DNA of 64,000 bases from Rubrivivax sp. (GTDB taxonomy: Bacteria; Pseudomonadota; Gammaproteobacteria; Burkholderiales; Burkholderiaceae_C), in assembly GCA_027491255.1 (NCBI GenBank), contig JAIXWM010000082.1:1-64000 (forward strand), given 5' to 3'. How positions within the stretch are numbered: the first letter of the stretch is position 1; every line of letters starts with the position of its first letter. This document shows, piece after piece, positions 1 through 10,942 of this stretch. A program made the position numbers and the translations under genes. The notes under the pieces are model-generated. The model was not told the DNA's origin and searched no databases. It saw nothing but the letters and a program-made list of their open reading frames with translations.

Positions 1-20
1 ACAAGCAACCCCACCAAGAC

Positions 21-42
21 GATGGCCCCTCACGGGGCCATC
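21..42. terminator. GC-rich hairpin, probable terminator of a gene left of the window
   Basis: A perfect 9-bp inverted repeat (GATGGCCCC / GGGGCCATC) with a TCAC loop lies just before the first gene. No clear T-tract follows on either strand, so the direction is uncertain. It most likely ends a transcript entering from outside the window. Confidence 0.5.
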
Positions 43-118
43 TGCACTTCGGGGGCCGAAGAAATCAAAACCGCCACCTCGCCAGCGAATAACGGCGGAT
101 TTGTACCGGCGGCAACAC

Positions 119-1342
119 ATGCGACAAGCCATACCGATCGTCCCCTTGGCCACCCTGGTTGCAGGTACGAAAGGCCGCGGGGCGCATGCGTCCGCAGCTC
201 ACCGGTTCGAAAATTGGGAACGTGAAGCCTGCGACGACGGTTGGTGGAGCGACGCGGGCACGCGCGACCCGGCAGCCACGGGCGCCGTGAACTCGGAAGA
301 CCAGGTGCCGGAAGTTGCCGCGCCCGCCCTGCCGCGCACCGAAGTGATGCGGGAGTCGGCGCGCTCGATCCTCACCCGCAACACCTCGCCGGACATCGGC
401 TTCGAGGTGTCGATCAACCCCTACCGCGGCTGCGAGCATGGCTGCAGCTATTGCTATGCGCGTCCCACGCACGCCTACCTCGACCTGTCTCCCGGGCTGG
501 ACTTCGAAACCCGGATCGTTGCCAAGATGAATGCGGCGGCCCTGCTGCGACAGGCATTCGACCGCCCAGGCTACGTGGCCAGACCCTTGGCGCTGGGGAC
601 AGTCACCGACGCCTATCAACCGGTCGAACGTCGGCTGCGCCTGACGCGCGACGTCGTCGAGGTGCTGGCGCAGTACCGACACGCCTTTGCGATCGTGACG
701 AAGTCGGCTCTGGTCGAGCGCGATCTGGACCTGATCGCCCCGATGGCCGCGCAGCAACTGGCGGCTGTCCACATCTCCCTCACGACGCTGGACGAGGCGC
801 TCGCGCGCCGCCTGGAGCCGCGCGCGGCGTCGCCTCGACGCCGTCTGCAGACGATCGAGCGGCTGGCTCGCAGCGGCGTGCCCGTGGGGGTGAGCGTCTC
901 GCCACTGATCCCCTTCCTCAACGAGCCCGAACTCGAGACGATCCTGCAGGCCGCCGCGCAGGCCGGCGCCAGCACGGCCTTCAGCGTCGTCCTGCGCCTG
1001 CCGTGGGAGCTTGCGCCGCTCTTCCGTGAATGGCTGCAGCGCCATGTCCCCGACCGCGCGCAGCGCATCATGGCGCGGGTGCAGGACATGCGAGGCGGGC
1101 GCGACAACGATCCACGGTTCGGCACGCGCATGACGGGCCAGGGGCCGTGGGCGGCCTTGATGCGCCAACGCTTCGAGGTCGCGGCGCGCCGCCATGGGCT
1201 GCTCGGGCAACGCGTGCCGCTGGACCTGTCGGCATTCCGTCGCGCCACGGAGCCGCCGCTCCACGAGCCGGCGCCGGCTGGCCCACGCAAGAACCCGGTC
1301 GACCTCAGAGCGTCCTCGCCTGGGCAGGCCGAATTGTTCTGA
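119..1342 (+). CDS. PA0069-family radical SAM protein
   Basis: Radical SAM enzyme of the PA0069 (Rv2578c-like) family; the substrate of this family is not established. With the ATG at 119 the protein is 407 aa. The cluster-binding motif CEHGCSYC (Cys105, Cys109, Cys112) follows a conserved INPYRG segment. The N-terminal KGRGA element and the PLIPFLNEPE segment near residue 265 are also typical of the family. An upstream in-frame TTG at 101 could extend it by 6 residues, but ATG is preferred. No Shine-Dalgarno is obvious. It appears to be monocistronic, convergent with the dnaB block across about 245 bp (1343-1588) in which I see no gene. Confidence 0.85.
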   Translation: MRQAIPIVPLATLVAGTKGRGAHASAAHRFENWEREACDDGWWSDAGTRDPAATGAVNSEDQVPEVAAPALPRTEVMRESARSILTRNTSPDIGFEVSINPYRGCEHGCSYCYARPTHAYLDLSPGLDFETRIVAKMNAAALLRQAFDRPGYVARPLALGTVTDAYQPVERRLRLTRDVVEVLAQYRHAFAIVTKSALVERDLDLIAPMAAQQLAAVHISLTTLDEALARRLEPRAASPRRRLQTIERLARSGVPVGVSVSPLIPFLNEPELETILQAAAQAGASTAFSVVLRLPWELAPLFREWLQRHVPDRAQRIMARVQDMRGGRDNDPRFGTRMTGQGPWAALMRQRFEVAARRHGLLGQRVPLDLSAFRRATEPPLHEPAPAGPRKNPVDLRASSPGQAELF

Positions 1343-1588
1343 AGCCCGCCCTCGCCTGGGCACCGGCGGCAGGCATCAACACACGGTCCGGGCAGACAAG
1401 CCCGGGATGCTCACAGGCCGTGAGGCGTTCCGCCGTGCCCGCAAGGCGCACAAGACCGCCCCGTATCGACGCGCAAACCGAGACCGTGGCTCGGGCCATG
1501 GCGAAGACGTTCAATGACGGGACGGGATGTATTGACACGCAAGGTGGGCCTGGACGAATGCCCCTCAGCCCTTCCTCTCCTCATGCCC

Positions 1589-3004
1589 TCAGTACTCGGA
1601 CACGCTCGCATCCGCGGCCAGGTTGTCGAACCGGGTCAGCGGTTTCAGGAAGGTGAGCTTGACCGTCCCCACCGGACCATTGCGCTGCTTGGCGACAACG
1701 ATCTCGGCGACGCCGGGCTCCTTCGACTCCTTGTTGTAATAGTCATCCCGGTAGATGAACATGATGACGTCGGCATCCTGCTCGATGGCGCCGGACTCGC
1801 GCAGGTCGCTCATCATCGGGCGCTTGTCTGGGCGGGTCTCGACGCTGCGGTTGAGCTGCGACAGCGCGATCACCGGGCATTGCAGTTCCTTGGCCAGGCC
1901 CTTCATGCCACGCGAGATCTCGCCCAGCACGGTCGCGCGGTTCTCGTCGCTGGTCTGGCTGGTGCCGCTCATCAGCTGCAGGTAGTCGATGACGATGAGC
2001 CCGAGCGTGCCCCCGTACTGACGCGCCAGACGCCGCGCGCGGGCGCGCAGCTCGGCCGGGTTCAGGCCGGGGGTCTCGTCGATGAACATCGGCGCCTCGC
2101 CGAGCTTGCTCGCCGCCTCGGGCAGGCGCTCCCACTCGTCGTCGCGCAGGCGGCCCGTGCGCAGGTGCTGCTGGTCGATGCGACCGAGCGAACCCACCAG
2201 ACGCAACGCCAGTTGCGAGGCGCCCATTTCCATCGAGAACACGGCCACCGGCAGCCCTTCCTGCACGGCCACATGCTCGGCAATGTTCAGCGCGAAGGCG
2301 GTCTTGCCCATCGAGGGCCGGGCAGCGACGATGACGAGATCGCCCTTCTGCAGGCCGGCGGTCATGCGGTCCAGGTCGTAGAAGCCCGTGCGGATGCCGG
2401 TCACGTCCTCGGCGCCGTTCTGCTCGAGTTCCTGCACGCGATCGATCAGGGCCTGCACGAGCTTGCCCATGGCCTGGAAGCCCGCGCCTGATCGGCTGCC
2501 CTCCTCGCCGATGCGCATGATCTTCGACTCGGCTTCGTCGAGGATCTGCGAGACCCCCTGGCCCTGCGGGTTGAAGGCGGTCGTGGCAATCTCGTCGCTG
2601 GCGCTGATGAGCTTGCGCAGCACCGCGCGCTCGCGCACGATCTCGGCGTATCGGCGAACGTTGGCCGCACTCGGAACGCTCTGCGCAAGTGCGTTCAGAT
2701 AGGCCAAGCCGCCGCAGTCCTCGGCCTTGCCCAGGCTCTGCAGCGCCTCGAACACCGTGATGACATCCGCGGGCTTGCTGGCCGCCACCAGCGTGGCAAC
2801 CGCGCTGTAGATGAGCCGGTGCTCGTGCCGGTAGAAGTCGCTGTCGTTCAACAGGTCCGCGCAGCGGTCCCAGGCGAGGTTGTCGAGGAGCAGGCCGCCG
2901 AGCACGCTCTGCTCGGCCTCGGTGGAGTGCGGCGGCACGCGCAGGCGGGCCACCTCGTCGTCGCGTATCGACGGGCTGGAGGAGGTTTCGAAGACGGCAG
3001 ACAT
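1589..3004 (-). CDS. dnaB: Replicative DNA helicase DnaB
   Basis: Hexameric replicative helicase that unwinds DNA ahead of the polymerase and binds primase. It is 471 aa, normal for the family. The N-terminal domain (about 20-125) begins with the typical PPHSTEAEQSVLGGLLLD segment. The RecA-like C-terminal domain carries the Walker A ARPSMGKT at 228-235 and the Walker B/DnaB region IVIDYLQLM. The start at 3004 (MSAVFET) is preferred over the upstream in-frame ATG at 3097 because the upstream stretch is not conserved-looking. It is last in the rpsF-priB-rpsR-rplI-dnaB block but separated from rplI by 174 bp holding a hairpin, so it probably also has its own promoter. Confidence 0.97.
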   Translation of the reverse strand: MSAVFETSSSPSIRDDEVARLRVPPHSTEAEQSVLGGLLLDNLAWDRCADLLNDSDFYRHEHRLIYSAVATLVAASKPADVITVFEALQSLGKAEDCGGLAYLNALAQSVPSAANVRRYAEIVRERAVLRKLISASDEIATTAFNPQGQGVSQILDEAESKIMRIGEEGSRSGAGFQAMGKLVQALIDRVQELEQNGAEDVTGIRTGFYDLDRMTAGLQKGDLVIVAARPSMGKTAFALNIAEHVAVQEGLPVAVFSMEMGASQLALRLVGSLGRIDQQHLRTGRLRDDEWERLPEAASKLGEAPMFIDETPGLNPAELRARARRLARQYGGTLGLIVIDYLQLMSGTSQTSDENRATVLGEISRGMKGLAKELQCPVIALSQLNRSVETRPDKRPMMSDLRESGAIEQDADVIMFIYRDDYYNKESKEPGVAEIVVAKQRNGPVGTVKLTFLKPLTRFDNLAADASVSEY

Positions 3005-3037
3005 CACGAGATCATAGGCCCCGTGCCGGGACCGGCC

Positions 3038-3080
3038 TGTGTACAAGCCTGGGGACAAGCGGTGCCTGGACGGTGAACAA
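3038..3080 (-). promoter_or_regulatory. Cluster of DnaA-box-like 9-mers upstream of dnaB
   Basis: Read on the minus strand, three near-matches to the DnaA box TTWTNCACA occur 34-76 bp upstream of the dnaB start: TTGTTCACC (3080-3072), TTGTCCCCA (3058-3050) and TTGTACACA (3046-3038). The last has one mismatch to the consensus; the others have two. They lie in the same orientation. Binding by DnaA is an inference only. Confidence 0.3.
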
Positions 3081-3133
3081 GTTCCGTCTGCCGGCAAGCC
3101 TGCCGCGAGGAGCGAAGCAGCCCCTGAAAGCGC

Positions 3134-3156
3134 GAAGGCCGGCAGAGCCGGCCTTC
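3134..3156 (-). terminator. Hairpin between rplI and dnaB
   Basis: A perfect 10-bp stem (GAAGGCCGGC / GCCGGCCTTC) with a 3-nt loop begins 22 bp downstream of the rplI stop. On the minus strand the stem is followed by GCGCTTTC, a weak T-run. It would end or attenuate the ribosomal-protein transcript before dnaB. Confidence 0.6.
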
Positions 3157-3178
3157 CATCATGGCGCAGATGAACAGA

Positions 3179-3631
3179 TCAGTCCGTCTGTGCGACGACC
3201 TGCACCTTGATCTCGACCACGACGTCCGTGTGCAATGCCACCGAGACGGTGTACTCGCCCACCGTCTTCAGCGGACCACTGGGCATGCGTACCTGGGACT
3301 TGGTCACCGCATGCCCCTGAGCCACCAGCGCCTCGGCCACATCGTGGTTGGTCACCGAACCGAACAGGCGGCCGTCGACACCGGCCTTCTGCGCCACGCG
3401 CACAAGCTGACCGGAGATGCGCTCGCCCAGGGCGCGGGCGCCGGCCAGCTTTTCTGCGGCAGCCTTCTCGAGATCGGCCCGGCGGTCGGCGAACTCCTTG
3501 ACGGCGGCTTCGGTCGCACGACGGGCACGCCGCGTCGGGATGAGGAAGTTGCGCGCGTAGCCGTCCTTGACCCGGACGACATCACCGAGGTTGCCGAGGT
3601 TGGCAACCTTCTCCAGCAGGATCACTTGCAT
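3179..3631 (-). CDS. rplI: 50S ribosomal protein bL9
   Basis: Large-subunit ribosomal protein that binds 23S rRNA with its N-terminal domain. It is 150 aa, standard length. It begins with [19 protein letters not shown] and contains the conserved RNFLIPT turn, a long charged helix (about 45-75) and the C-terminal domain with GRLFGSVT. The start at 3631 is the canonical one; the open frame upstream does not look coding. It follows rpsR by 13 bp and is followed by a hairpin. Confidence 0.97.
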   Translation of the reverse strand: MQVILLEKVANLGNLGDVVRVKDGYARNFLIPTRRARRATEAAVKEFADRRADLEKAAAEKLAGARALGERISGQLVRVAQKAGVDGRLFGSVTNHDVAEALVAQGHAVTKSQVRMPSGPLKTVGEYTVSVALHTDVVVEIKVQVVAQTD

Positions 3632-3644
3632 GGTGGGGTTCTCC

Positions 3645-3938
3645 TCAGACCTTGTGCAGATCGGAGTACGGCAGCAGCGCGAGGAACCGCGCACGCTTGA
3701 TCGCCGTCGTGAGCTGGCGCTGGTAGATGGCTCGCGTGCCGGTCAGGCGCGCGGGCGTGATCTTGCCGTTCTCGCCAATGAAGTCGCGCAGGACGTCGAC
3801 ATCCTTGTAGTCGATTTCCTCGACGCCGGCGACGGTGAAGCGGCAGAAGCGCTTGCGGCGAAACAGCAGCGACTGTTGGTTGCGCTTGGGGCGGCGGTCC
3901 TTCGAGAACCGACCTTTGCCACGGGGTGGGGGCATCAT
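3645..3938 (-). CDS. rpsR: 30S ribosomal protein bS18
   Basis: Small-subunit protein that pairs with bS6 on 16S rRNA. It is 97 aa and basic, with the characteristic KRFCRFT and [12 protein letters not shown] segments and the C-terminal [16 protein letters not shown]. Two adjacent ATG codons (3938 and 3935) follow an AGGAG; the second has the better spacing, so the true protein may be 96 aa. It sits between priB and rplI, the usual beta-proteobacterial arrangement. Confidence 0.97.
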   Translation of the reverse strand: MMPPPRGKGRFSKDRRPKRNQQSLLFRRKRFCRFTVAGVEEIDYKDVDVLRDFIGENGKITPARLTGTRAIYQRQLTTAIKRARFLALLPYSDLHKV

Positions 3939-3983
3939 GGACTCCTGGAACTTGATCGTTGAAGCTGTCAGGACGGCCGCCGC

Positions 3984-4268
3984 TCAGGCGACCATCCCGG
4001 TGATGTGGAACAAAAGGCCTTTGCCGTTGCGCGCGGAAGCAAGAAAGCCGCTGAAGGTGGCGCCACTGCCCAGGGGCATCGCGGACACGGAAGCGACCAT
4101 CGAACCGATGGCCAGCGCCTTCAACTGCATCGTCACCTTGCGCGCCTGGCCCTCTTGCGACACCTCGGACTCGTGAGCCAGCACCACGTCGAGTGCGGGC
4201 AATCCGGCCGGGGTGTAACGCAGGGCCCCTCGCTGCTCGAGCACCGCCTGCAGAACCAGATGATTCAT
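3984..4268 (-). CDS. priB: Primosomal replication protein PriB
   Basis: Small single-stranded-DNA-binding OB-fold protein that helps PriA restart stalled replication forks. It is 94 aa. The frame reads MNHLVLQAVL at the start, then GLPALDVVLAHESEV and a C-terminal segment ending ITGMVA, all typical of the PriB/SSB-like family in beta-proteobacteria. It lies between rpsF (37-bp gap) and rpsR (45-bp gap), the position where priB is classically found. Confidence 0.93.
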   Translation of the reverse strand: MNHLVLQAVLEQRGALRYTPAGLPALDVVLAHESEVSQEGQARKVTMQLKALAIGSMVASVSAMPLGSGATFSGFLASARNGKGLLFHITGMVA

Positions 4269-4305
4269 CAGCAGGCACCCGGGCGTGCACAGGCGCGGCG
4301 GCAGT

Positions 4306-4668
4306 TCAGGCCTGGGCCTCCTGTGCGGCCTTGCGCGACTCTTCGCGCTCGACCACCTTCATCATGACCGAGGGCGCGGTCTCCGCCTTGCTGCGTGCCA
4401 CGGTCAGGTGGCGCAGCACCGCATCGTTGAAGCGGAAGCCGGTCTCGAGTTCGGCCAGCGTCTCGTGGCTGCACTCGATGTTCAGGCACAGGTAGTGCGC
4501 CTTCGCGAGCTTCTGGATCATGTAGGCCAGTTGGCGCCTACCCCAATCCTCGACGCGGTGCACCTTGCCACCGGCGCCGGTGACCAGGCCCTTGTAGCGT
4601 TCCAGCATGGCCGGAACCTGTTCGCTCTGATCCGGATGGATCAGCAGCACGATCTCGTAATGACGCAT
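4306..4668 (-). CDS. rpsF: 30S ribosomal protein bS6
   Basis: Small-subunit ribosomal protein that forms a heterodimer with bS18. It is 120 aa. It starts [18 protein letters not shown] and contains the conserved [12 protein letters not shown] and HYLCLNIE segments; the C-terminal tail is charged. The start at 4668 has GGAGC upstream; the open frame extending to 4794 is not conserved-looking. It is the first gene of the block ending in dnaB. Confidence 0.97.
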   Translation of the reverse strand: MRHYEIVLLIHPDQSEQVPAMLERYKGLVTGAGGKVHRVEDWGRRQLAYMIQKLAKAHYLCLNIECSHETLAELETGFRFNDAVLRHLTVARSKAETAPSVMMKVVEREESRKAAQEAQA

Positions 4669-4758
4669 GGATGCTCCTTGTGGATTCCGTGAGGAAGCTG
4701 CCCCGAGGCGTCGATGCCGGCAAGCCGGCGACGGGTACAGCAAGGCGAAAAGCCCATG

Positions 4759-4764
4759 ATTGTA
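4759..4764 (-). promoter_or_regulatory. Candidate -10 element (TACAAT) for the rpsF operon
   Basis: On the minus strand TACAAT lies about 90 bp upstream of the rpsF start. A possible -35 (TTGCAG) lies 20 bp further upstream, overlapping the symporter terminator; that spacing is longer than ideal. The -10 alone is a good match. Confidence 0.35.
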
Positions 4765-4777
4765 GGCTGAAACGAAT

Positions 4778-4806
4778 GCGGCCCCTGCAAACATCGCAGG
4801 GGCCGC
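4778..4806 (-). terminator. Terminator downstream of the Na+/solute symporter
   Basis: A perfect 11-bp stem (GCGGCCCCTGC / GCAGGGGCCGC) with a 7-nt loop lies 47 bp after the symporter stop. On the minus strand it is followed by ATTCGTTTC, a T-rich tail. It separates the symporter operon from the rpsF operon, both read on the minus strand. Confidence 0.75.
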
Positions 4807-4852
4807 GAGATGGCCCGCGGGTTCAGCCGCAGGCCGGGCGCATCAGGCGCGG

Positions 4853-6985
4853 TCAGGCCTTCGAAGGCGCGAGATTCGGATACCGGACGTGCTCGACCAG
4901 TTCCTGCACCTCACGCTTGGGGGCCGGGGTCAGCAGGCTGACGATGATGATCACCGCCAGGCCGACCGGCACGCCAAAGACGCCTGCCGAGATCGGCTGG
5001 ATGCCCCACCAGATGTTGTCAGCCACCGGCGAGGTGACGCCGAACACGCCGCGCAGCCAAGGCTGGGTGGTGACCATGTAGTAGAACGTCACGCTGACGC
5101 CGGACAGCATGCCCAGCACCGCGCCCCACTTGGACGCACGCTTCCAGAAGATGCCGAGCACCAGCGCCGGGAAGAATCCCGCCGCAGCCAGCGAGAAGGC
5201 CGCCGACACCAGGAAGAGGATGTCAGCCACCTTCAGCGAGGCGACGTAGGCGGCGAGCAGAGCCACCACCAGCAGCAGGACCTTCGAGAGCATGACGCGG
5301 CGTGCCGTGGGCGCGTTCGGATCGATCATCTTGTAGTAGAGATCGTGCGACAGCGCATTGGCGATCGTCAGCAGCAGGCCGTCCGCGGTGGACAGTGCCG
5401 CCGCCAGACCACCGGCGGCAACCATCCCCGAGATGACATACGGCAGACCCGCGATCTCCGGCGTGGCCAGCACGATGATGTCGCCCCCGATACGCATCTC
5501 ACCGAGTTGGAAGATCCCGTCCTTGTTGATGTCGCTGACCGCCAACAATGCCGGGTCGACCTTGGCCCAGGCCGAGATCCACGCCGGAAGCTTGTCGAAC
5601 GGTGTGCCCACCAGCACGTTGAAGACCTCGTACTTCACCAGCACTGCCAGAGCCGGCGCCGTGAAGTACAGCAGGAAGATGAAGAACAGCGACCAGGTCA
5701 CCGACTCCCGGGCTTCCTTCACCGAGGGCGTGGTGTAGTAGCGCATCAGGATGTGCGGCAGCGCCGCCGTGCCCACCATCAGGCAGAACACCAGGGCAAG
5801 GAAGTTGCGACGGGACTCGTCGTAGGCCTTCTGCGCCTTGGCATCGCCATTGGGGTCACCGGCGAAGGGCTTCGCATGCACAGGCATGCCCGCCAGCGGC
5901 TTGGCGCGGCCATCGGCCGCAGCCTTCGCGCGCGTCCAGGCTTCCTTCGCAGCCGCGTCGTCCTTCGGCAGCGCCGCCAGGGCCTTCTCGGCTGCCTGCA
6001 CCTCGGCCACCGGAGCGTTGGCTGCCTTGAGGTCTTCGACCTTCTTGGCTGCCGCCTCCTTGTCGGCCTTGAGCGCCGCAGGCACGTCCTTCAACTTCGC
6101 AGCGAGGTCGTCGGACTGCTTCTGGAAGATGGCGATGACCTCCTTCTCCTTCGCGTCCGCGATCAGCTGCTTCTCCCGCTCGCTGACCTTCTGCAGCTGG
6201 AAGCCATAGACCGCCTGCGGCACGGGCACGCCGGTCTGCTTGACCGACAGCCACACCACCGGGATCATGTAGGCAATGATCAGGATGATGTACTGCGCCA
6301 CCTGCGTCCAGGTCACCGCCCGCATGCCGCCCAGGAAGGAGCACACGAGGATGCCGCCCAGACCGACGAAGATCCCGATCTCGAAGGCCAGGCCGGACAG
6401 CCGGGTCGTGATCAGGCCCACGCCGTAGATCTGCGCCACCACATAGACGAAGGAGACCAGGATCGCGATCAGGATGCCCACGAAGCGCGCCAGGTTGCCT
6501 TCGTAGCGCGCGCCGAGGAAGTCAGGGATCGTGAACTGGCCGAACTTGCGCAGGTAGGGCGCCAGGAACAGCGCCACCAGGCAGTAGCCGCCGGTCCAGC
6601 CCATGATGAAGGCCAGGCCGCCGTAGCCCGACAGGTAGAGCGTGCCCGCCATGCCGATGAACGAGGCCGCGCTCATCCAGTCGGCGCCCGTGGCCATGCC
6701 GTTGTAGACGGCGGGCACGCGGCGTCCGGCGACGTAGTACTCCGCCGCGTCGTTCGTGCGGCTCATGATGCCGATGCCGGCATAAAGAGCCACGGTCGCG
6801 AGCAGGAAGACGATGCCGATGGCGCCGCGGCTCATCCCCATCTGCTCCAGGATGGCGAGCACGACGATGAAGGCAACGAAGCCCCCGGTGTACCAGCTGT
6901 AAACCTTGTTGAGTTGCTTCTTGAAGGCCGCGTTGGCCTCCTTGTTGGAGACGCCGGTATCGGCGTCGAAACTCAGGCCTGCCAT
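4853..6985 (-). CDS. Na+/solute symporter (VC_2705/ActP-like), with large hydrophilic insertion
   Basis: Inner-membrane secondary transporter of the sodium:solute symporter family, VC_2705-type, probably importing a short organic acid such as acetate; the substrate is inferred from the family. It is 710 aa with about 13 predicted membrane segments. Family features are NDAAEYYVAGRRVP (78-91), the ATGADWMSAASFIG segment (98-111) and the late EIAGLPYVISGMVAAG region. Residues about 267-392 form a hydrophilic Ala/Lys/Glu-rich stretch with coiled-coil character between two membrane segments, making it longer than ActP (about 550 aa). Its gene lies 4 bp after the DUF4212 gene, the usual small partner, so they form one operon. 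Confidence 0.9.
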   Translation of the reverse strand: MAGLSFDADTGVSNKEANAAFKKQLNKVYSWYTGGFVAFIVVLAILEQMGMSRGAIGIVFLLATVALYAGIGIMSRTNDAAEYYVAGRRVPAVYNGMATGADWMSAASFIGMAGTLYLSGYGGLAFIMGWTGGYCLVALFLAPYLRKFGQFTIPDFLGARYEGNLARFVGILIAILVSFVYVVAQIYGVGLITTRLSGLAFEIGIFVGLGGILVCSFLGGMRAVTWTQVAQYIILIIAYMIPVVWLSVKQTGVPVPQAVYGFQLQKVSEREKQLIADAKEKEVIAIFQKQSDDLAAKLKDVPAALKADKEAAAKKVEDLKAANAPVAEVQAAEKALAALPKDDAAAKEAWTRAKAAADGRAKPLAGMPVHAKPFAGDPNGDAKAQKAYDESRRNFLALVFCLMVGTAALPHILMRYYTTPSVKEARESVTWSLFFIFLLYFTAPALAVLVKYEVFNVLVGTPFDKLPAWISAWAKVDPALLAVSDINKDGIFQLGEMRIGGDIIVLATPEIAGLPYVISGMVAAGGLAAALSTADGLLLTIANALSHDLYYKMIDPNAPTARRVMLSKVLLLVVALLAAYVASLKVADILFLVSAAFSLAAAGFFPALVLGIFWKRASKWGAVLGMLSGVSVTFYYMVTTQPWLRGVFGVTSPVADNIWWGIQPISAGVFGVPVGLAVIIIVSLLTPAPKREVQELVEHVRYPNLAPSKA

Positions 6986-6989
6986 GGTG

Positions 6990-7247
6990 TCACTCCTCCT
7001 CGGCCACGCCGTGTTCCTGGTCCAGCTTGTTCATGTAACGAGCGTAGTACCAGATGATGGCCACGTAGACGACCAGCGAGCCCTGGGAAGCGACCCAGAA
7101 GCTGAACGGCCAGCCGAAGAACGTGAAGTCCAGGTCACGGGCGAAGAACCCGATGACATAGGTGACGAAGAACCAGATCGCCAGCAGGATGGCCGTGATC
7201 CGGAGGTTCTTCTGCCAGTAGCGCTGGTGGTTCTCACTCACCTGCAT
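6990..7247 (-). CDS. DUF4212 small membrane protein, partner of the symporter
   Basis: 85-aa inner-membrane protein with two predicted membrane helices (about 17-40 and 51-72). It carries the DUF4212 hallmarks YWQKNLRIT near the N-terminus and FWVASQGSLVVYVAIIWYYA. The start at 7247 (MQVSENHQRYW) follows an AGGGG; a longer frame begins at 7283. DUF4212 genes nearly always precede a VC_2705-type sodium:solute symporter, as here. A role as small accessory subunit is inferred. Confidence 0.88.
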   Translation of the reverse strand: MQVSENHQRYWQKNLRITAILLAIWFFVTYVIGFFARDLDFTFFGWPFSFWVASQGSLVVYVAIIWYYARYMNKLDQEHGVAEEE

Positions 7248-7371
7248 GTCGACACCCCTTTTCCAGTTGAAATCCGCCCGCAAGCGGCCCTCTCGCCCTA
7301 GGCTGCACGTGCTCTCGCACGCGCGCTGCAGCCGGCGCCCTCCCCCTCGACGCCGGACCGGAACCCCCGCC

Positions 7372-7947
7372 TCATGAGACGGAATTGCCGGCCAGCAGTC
7401 CTGTCTCGCGCTCGAGTTGCGCGGCGACCTTGGGCTCGAAACCCTTGAGGTGGCGAATGATCTTCACCGCCTCCTGGGGCTCTCGCCGATCGACATGAAC
7501 CCGCGCCAGCTGATACCAGCCGTAGGGGCTCATGGGCTGCAGTTCGGTGTTGCGCTTCAAGGCGACCACGGCCTCGTCATAACGCTGCAATCGGATGAGG
7601 ACCAGGCCCATGCCGTACCAGGCACGGTCGAGCTTGGGGGAGAGTTCGGCCGCGCGCGCGAAAGCTTCCAAGGCGCCGTCCCAACGCTCCATGGATTCGA
7701 GAATGAAACCGCGGTTGAACCAGGCGTGGGCATCGCCAGGCTGCGCAGCCAAGATCTGGTCGTTGTCGGCCAGGGCGTCGCCAAGGCGACCGACCTGTGC
7801 AAGCAGATGACTGCGACTGGCCAGCGCGTAGGGATCGCCAGGCCACCGTTGGAGCATGCTGGAGAACTGCCCGAGCGCCTGGGTTTGCCGCCCGAGCACG
7901 AGCCAAGCCATCGCGGTCCACTTGGCAAGCAGGTAACCCAGCCTCAT
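7372..7947 (-). CDS. Tetratricopeptide-repeat protein
   Basis: 191-aa protein of tandem TPR helical pairs, for example DAHAWFNRGFILESMERWDGALEAF and LDRAWYGMGLVLIRLQRYDEA in shortened view; about four repeats cover residues 30-170. TPR domains bind partner proteins; no function is known here. The start at 7947 overlaps the upstream membrane-protein stop as TGATG, so the two are translationally coupled. The N-terminus (residues 4-20) is hydrophobic and could attach the protein to the membrane. A longer frame starts at 7980 inside the upstream gene. Confidence 0.8.
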   Translation of the reverse strand: MRLGYLLAKWTAMAWLVLGRQTQALGQFSSMLQRWPGDPYALASRSHLLAQVGRLGDALADNDQILAAQPGDAHAWFNRGFILESMERWDGALEAFARAAELSPKLDRAWYGMGLVLIRLQRYDEAVVALKRNTELQPMSPYGWYQLARVHVDRREPQEAVKIIRHLKGFEPKVAAQLERETGLLAGNSVS

Positions 7948-8243
7948 CAGCGGCACCCCGTCATCTCGACGCTCACGCACAGCCGGATCTTCTCGAAAGT
8001 GACCACGGCCCAGATCAGCAGCAGGACGAAGAAGGCGACGAAGGGAACGTGGCGGTCGGCCACCTTGGAGGGAGTCAGCCGCCGCGCCGCGGCCGTGAAC
8101 GGCCGCGTCAGGACCTTCAGGAGCTGGTAGAAGAAATTGCCGTCGCGCCGCTCACCCGCCAGGATGTACAGCACGCCCTGACCCGCGAGGGACAGGAGCG
8201 CGATCTCCATCACCAGTTTGAGAATCGACAGCAGCAAAAGCAT
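7947..8243 (-). CDS. Small two-helix membrane protein of unknown function
   Basis: 98 aa. Residues 1-28 and 66-85 are hydrophobic and predicted to span the membrane; between them is a basic loop (RRDGNFFYQLLKVLTRPF) likely cytoplasmic. I do not recognise a characterised family; similar two-helix proteins next to a TPR gene occur in Burkholderiales. It is coupled to the TPR gene by TGATG. The ATG at 8243 lies 4 bp after an inverted repeat TTTGTC-AAG-GACAAA (8250-8264) that could hide the ribosome-binding region; an internal ATG at 8210 is an alternative start. Confidence 0.7.
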   Translation of the reverse strand: MLLLLSILKLVMEIALLSLAGQGVLYILAGERRDGNFFYQLLKVLTRPFTAAARRLTPSKVADRHVPFVAFFVLLLIWAVVTFEKIRLCVSVEMTGCR

Positions 8244-8360
8244 TTCGGCTTTGTCAAGGACAAAAACGACAATGTCGAAGGATGACCTTACGGATTACTT
8301 ACAAATTGGCATCCCTTCGCGTAATCCCAGTCAGGTGTTTCCCTGGTCTGCAAGCCAGTG

Positions 8361-10772
<2,412 letters not shown>

Positions 10773-10942
10773 GGGAAAACTCCTTGATGACATGGATCGG
10801 GGTAGCCTCCGCGCGCGGGCTGCAGGGCCAGCAGGGCCTCTGGCTGTTGTTGTGGGCGCATGGCGCAGCCTGGGCGGGCGGGGGAAGGAAGGGGAGCGGG
10901 GGGGCGGATCTGCGCGCATGCCAGCGGCCGCGCGACGTGACT

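Noticed and set aside
1343-1588. Small open frames between the radical SAM gene and dnaB
   Set aside because: No ribosome-binding sites, no recognisable sequence, and composition like shadow frames; treated as non-coding.
4889-7057. 722-aa plus-strand open frame opposite the symporter
   Set aside because: It is rich in His, Arg, Gln and Asp as expected for the antisense of high-GC coding DNA and has no domain; the minus-strand symporter is unmistakable.
8246-8260. TTGACA on the minus strand just before the 98-aa membrane protein gene
   Set aside because: It is only about 9 bp from the start codon and has no -10 at the right distance, so it is unlikely to be that gene's promoter.
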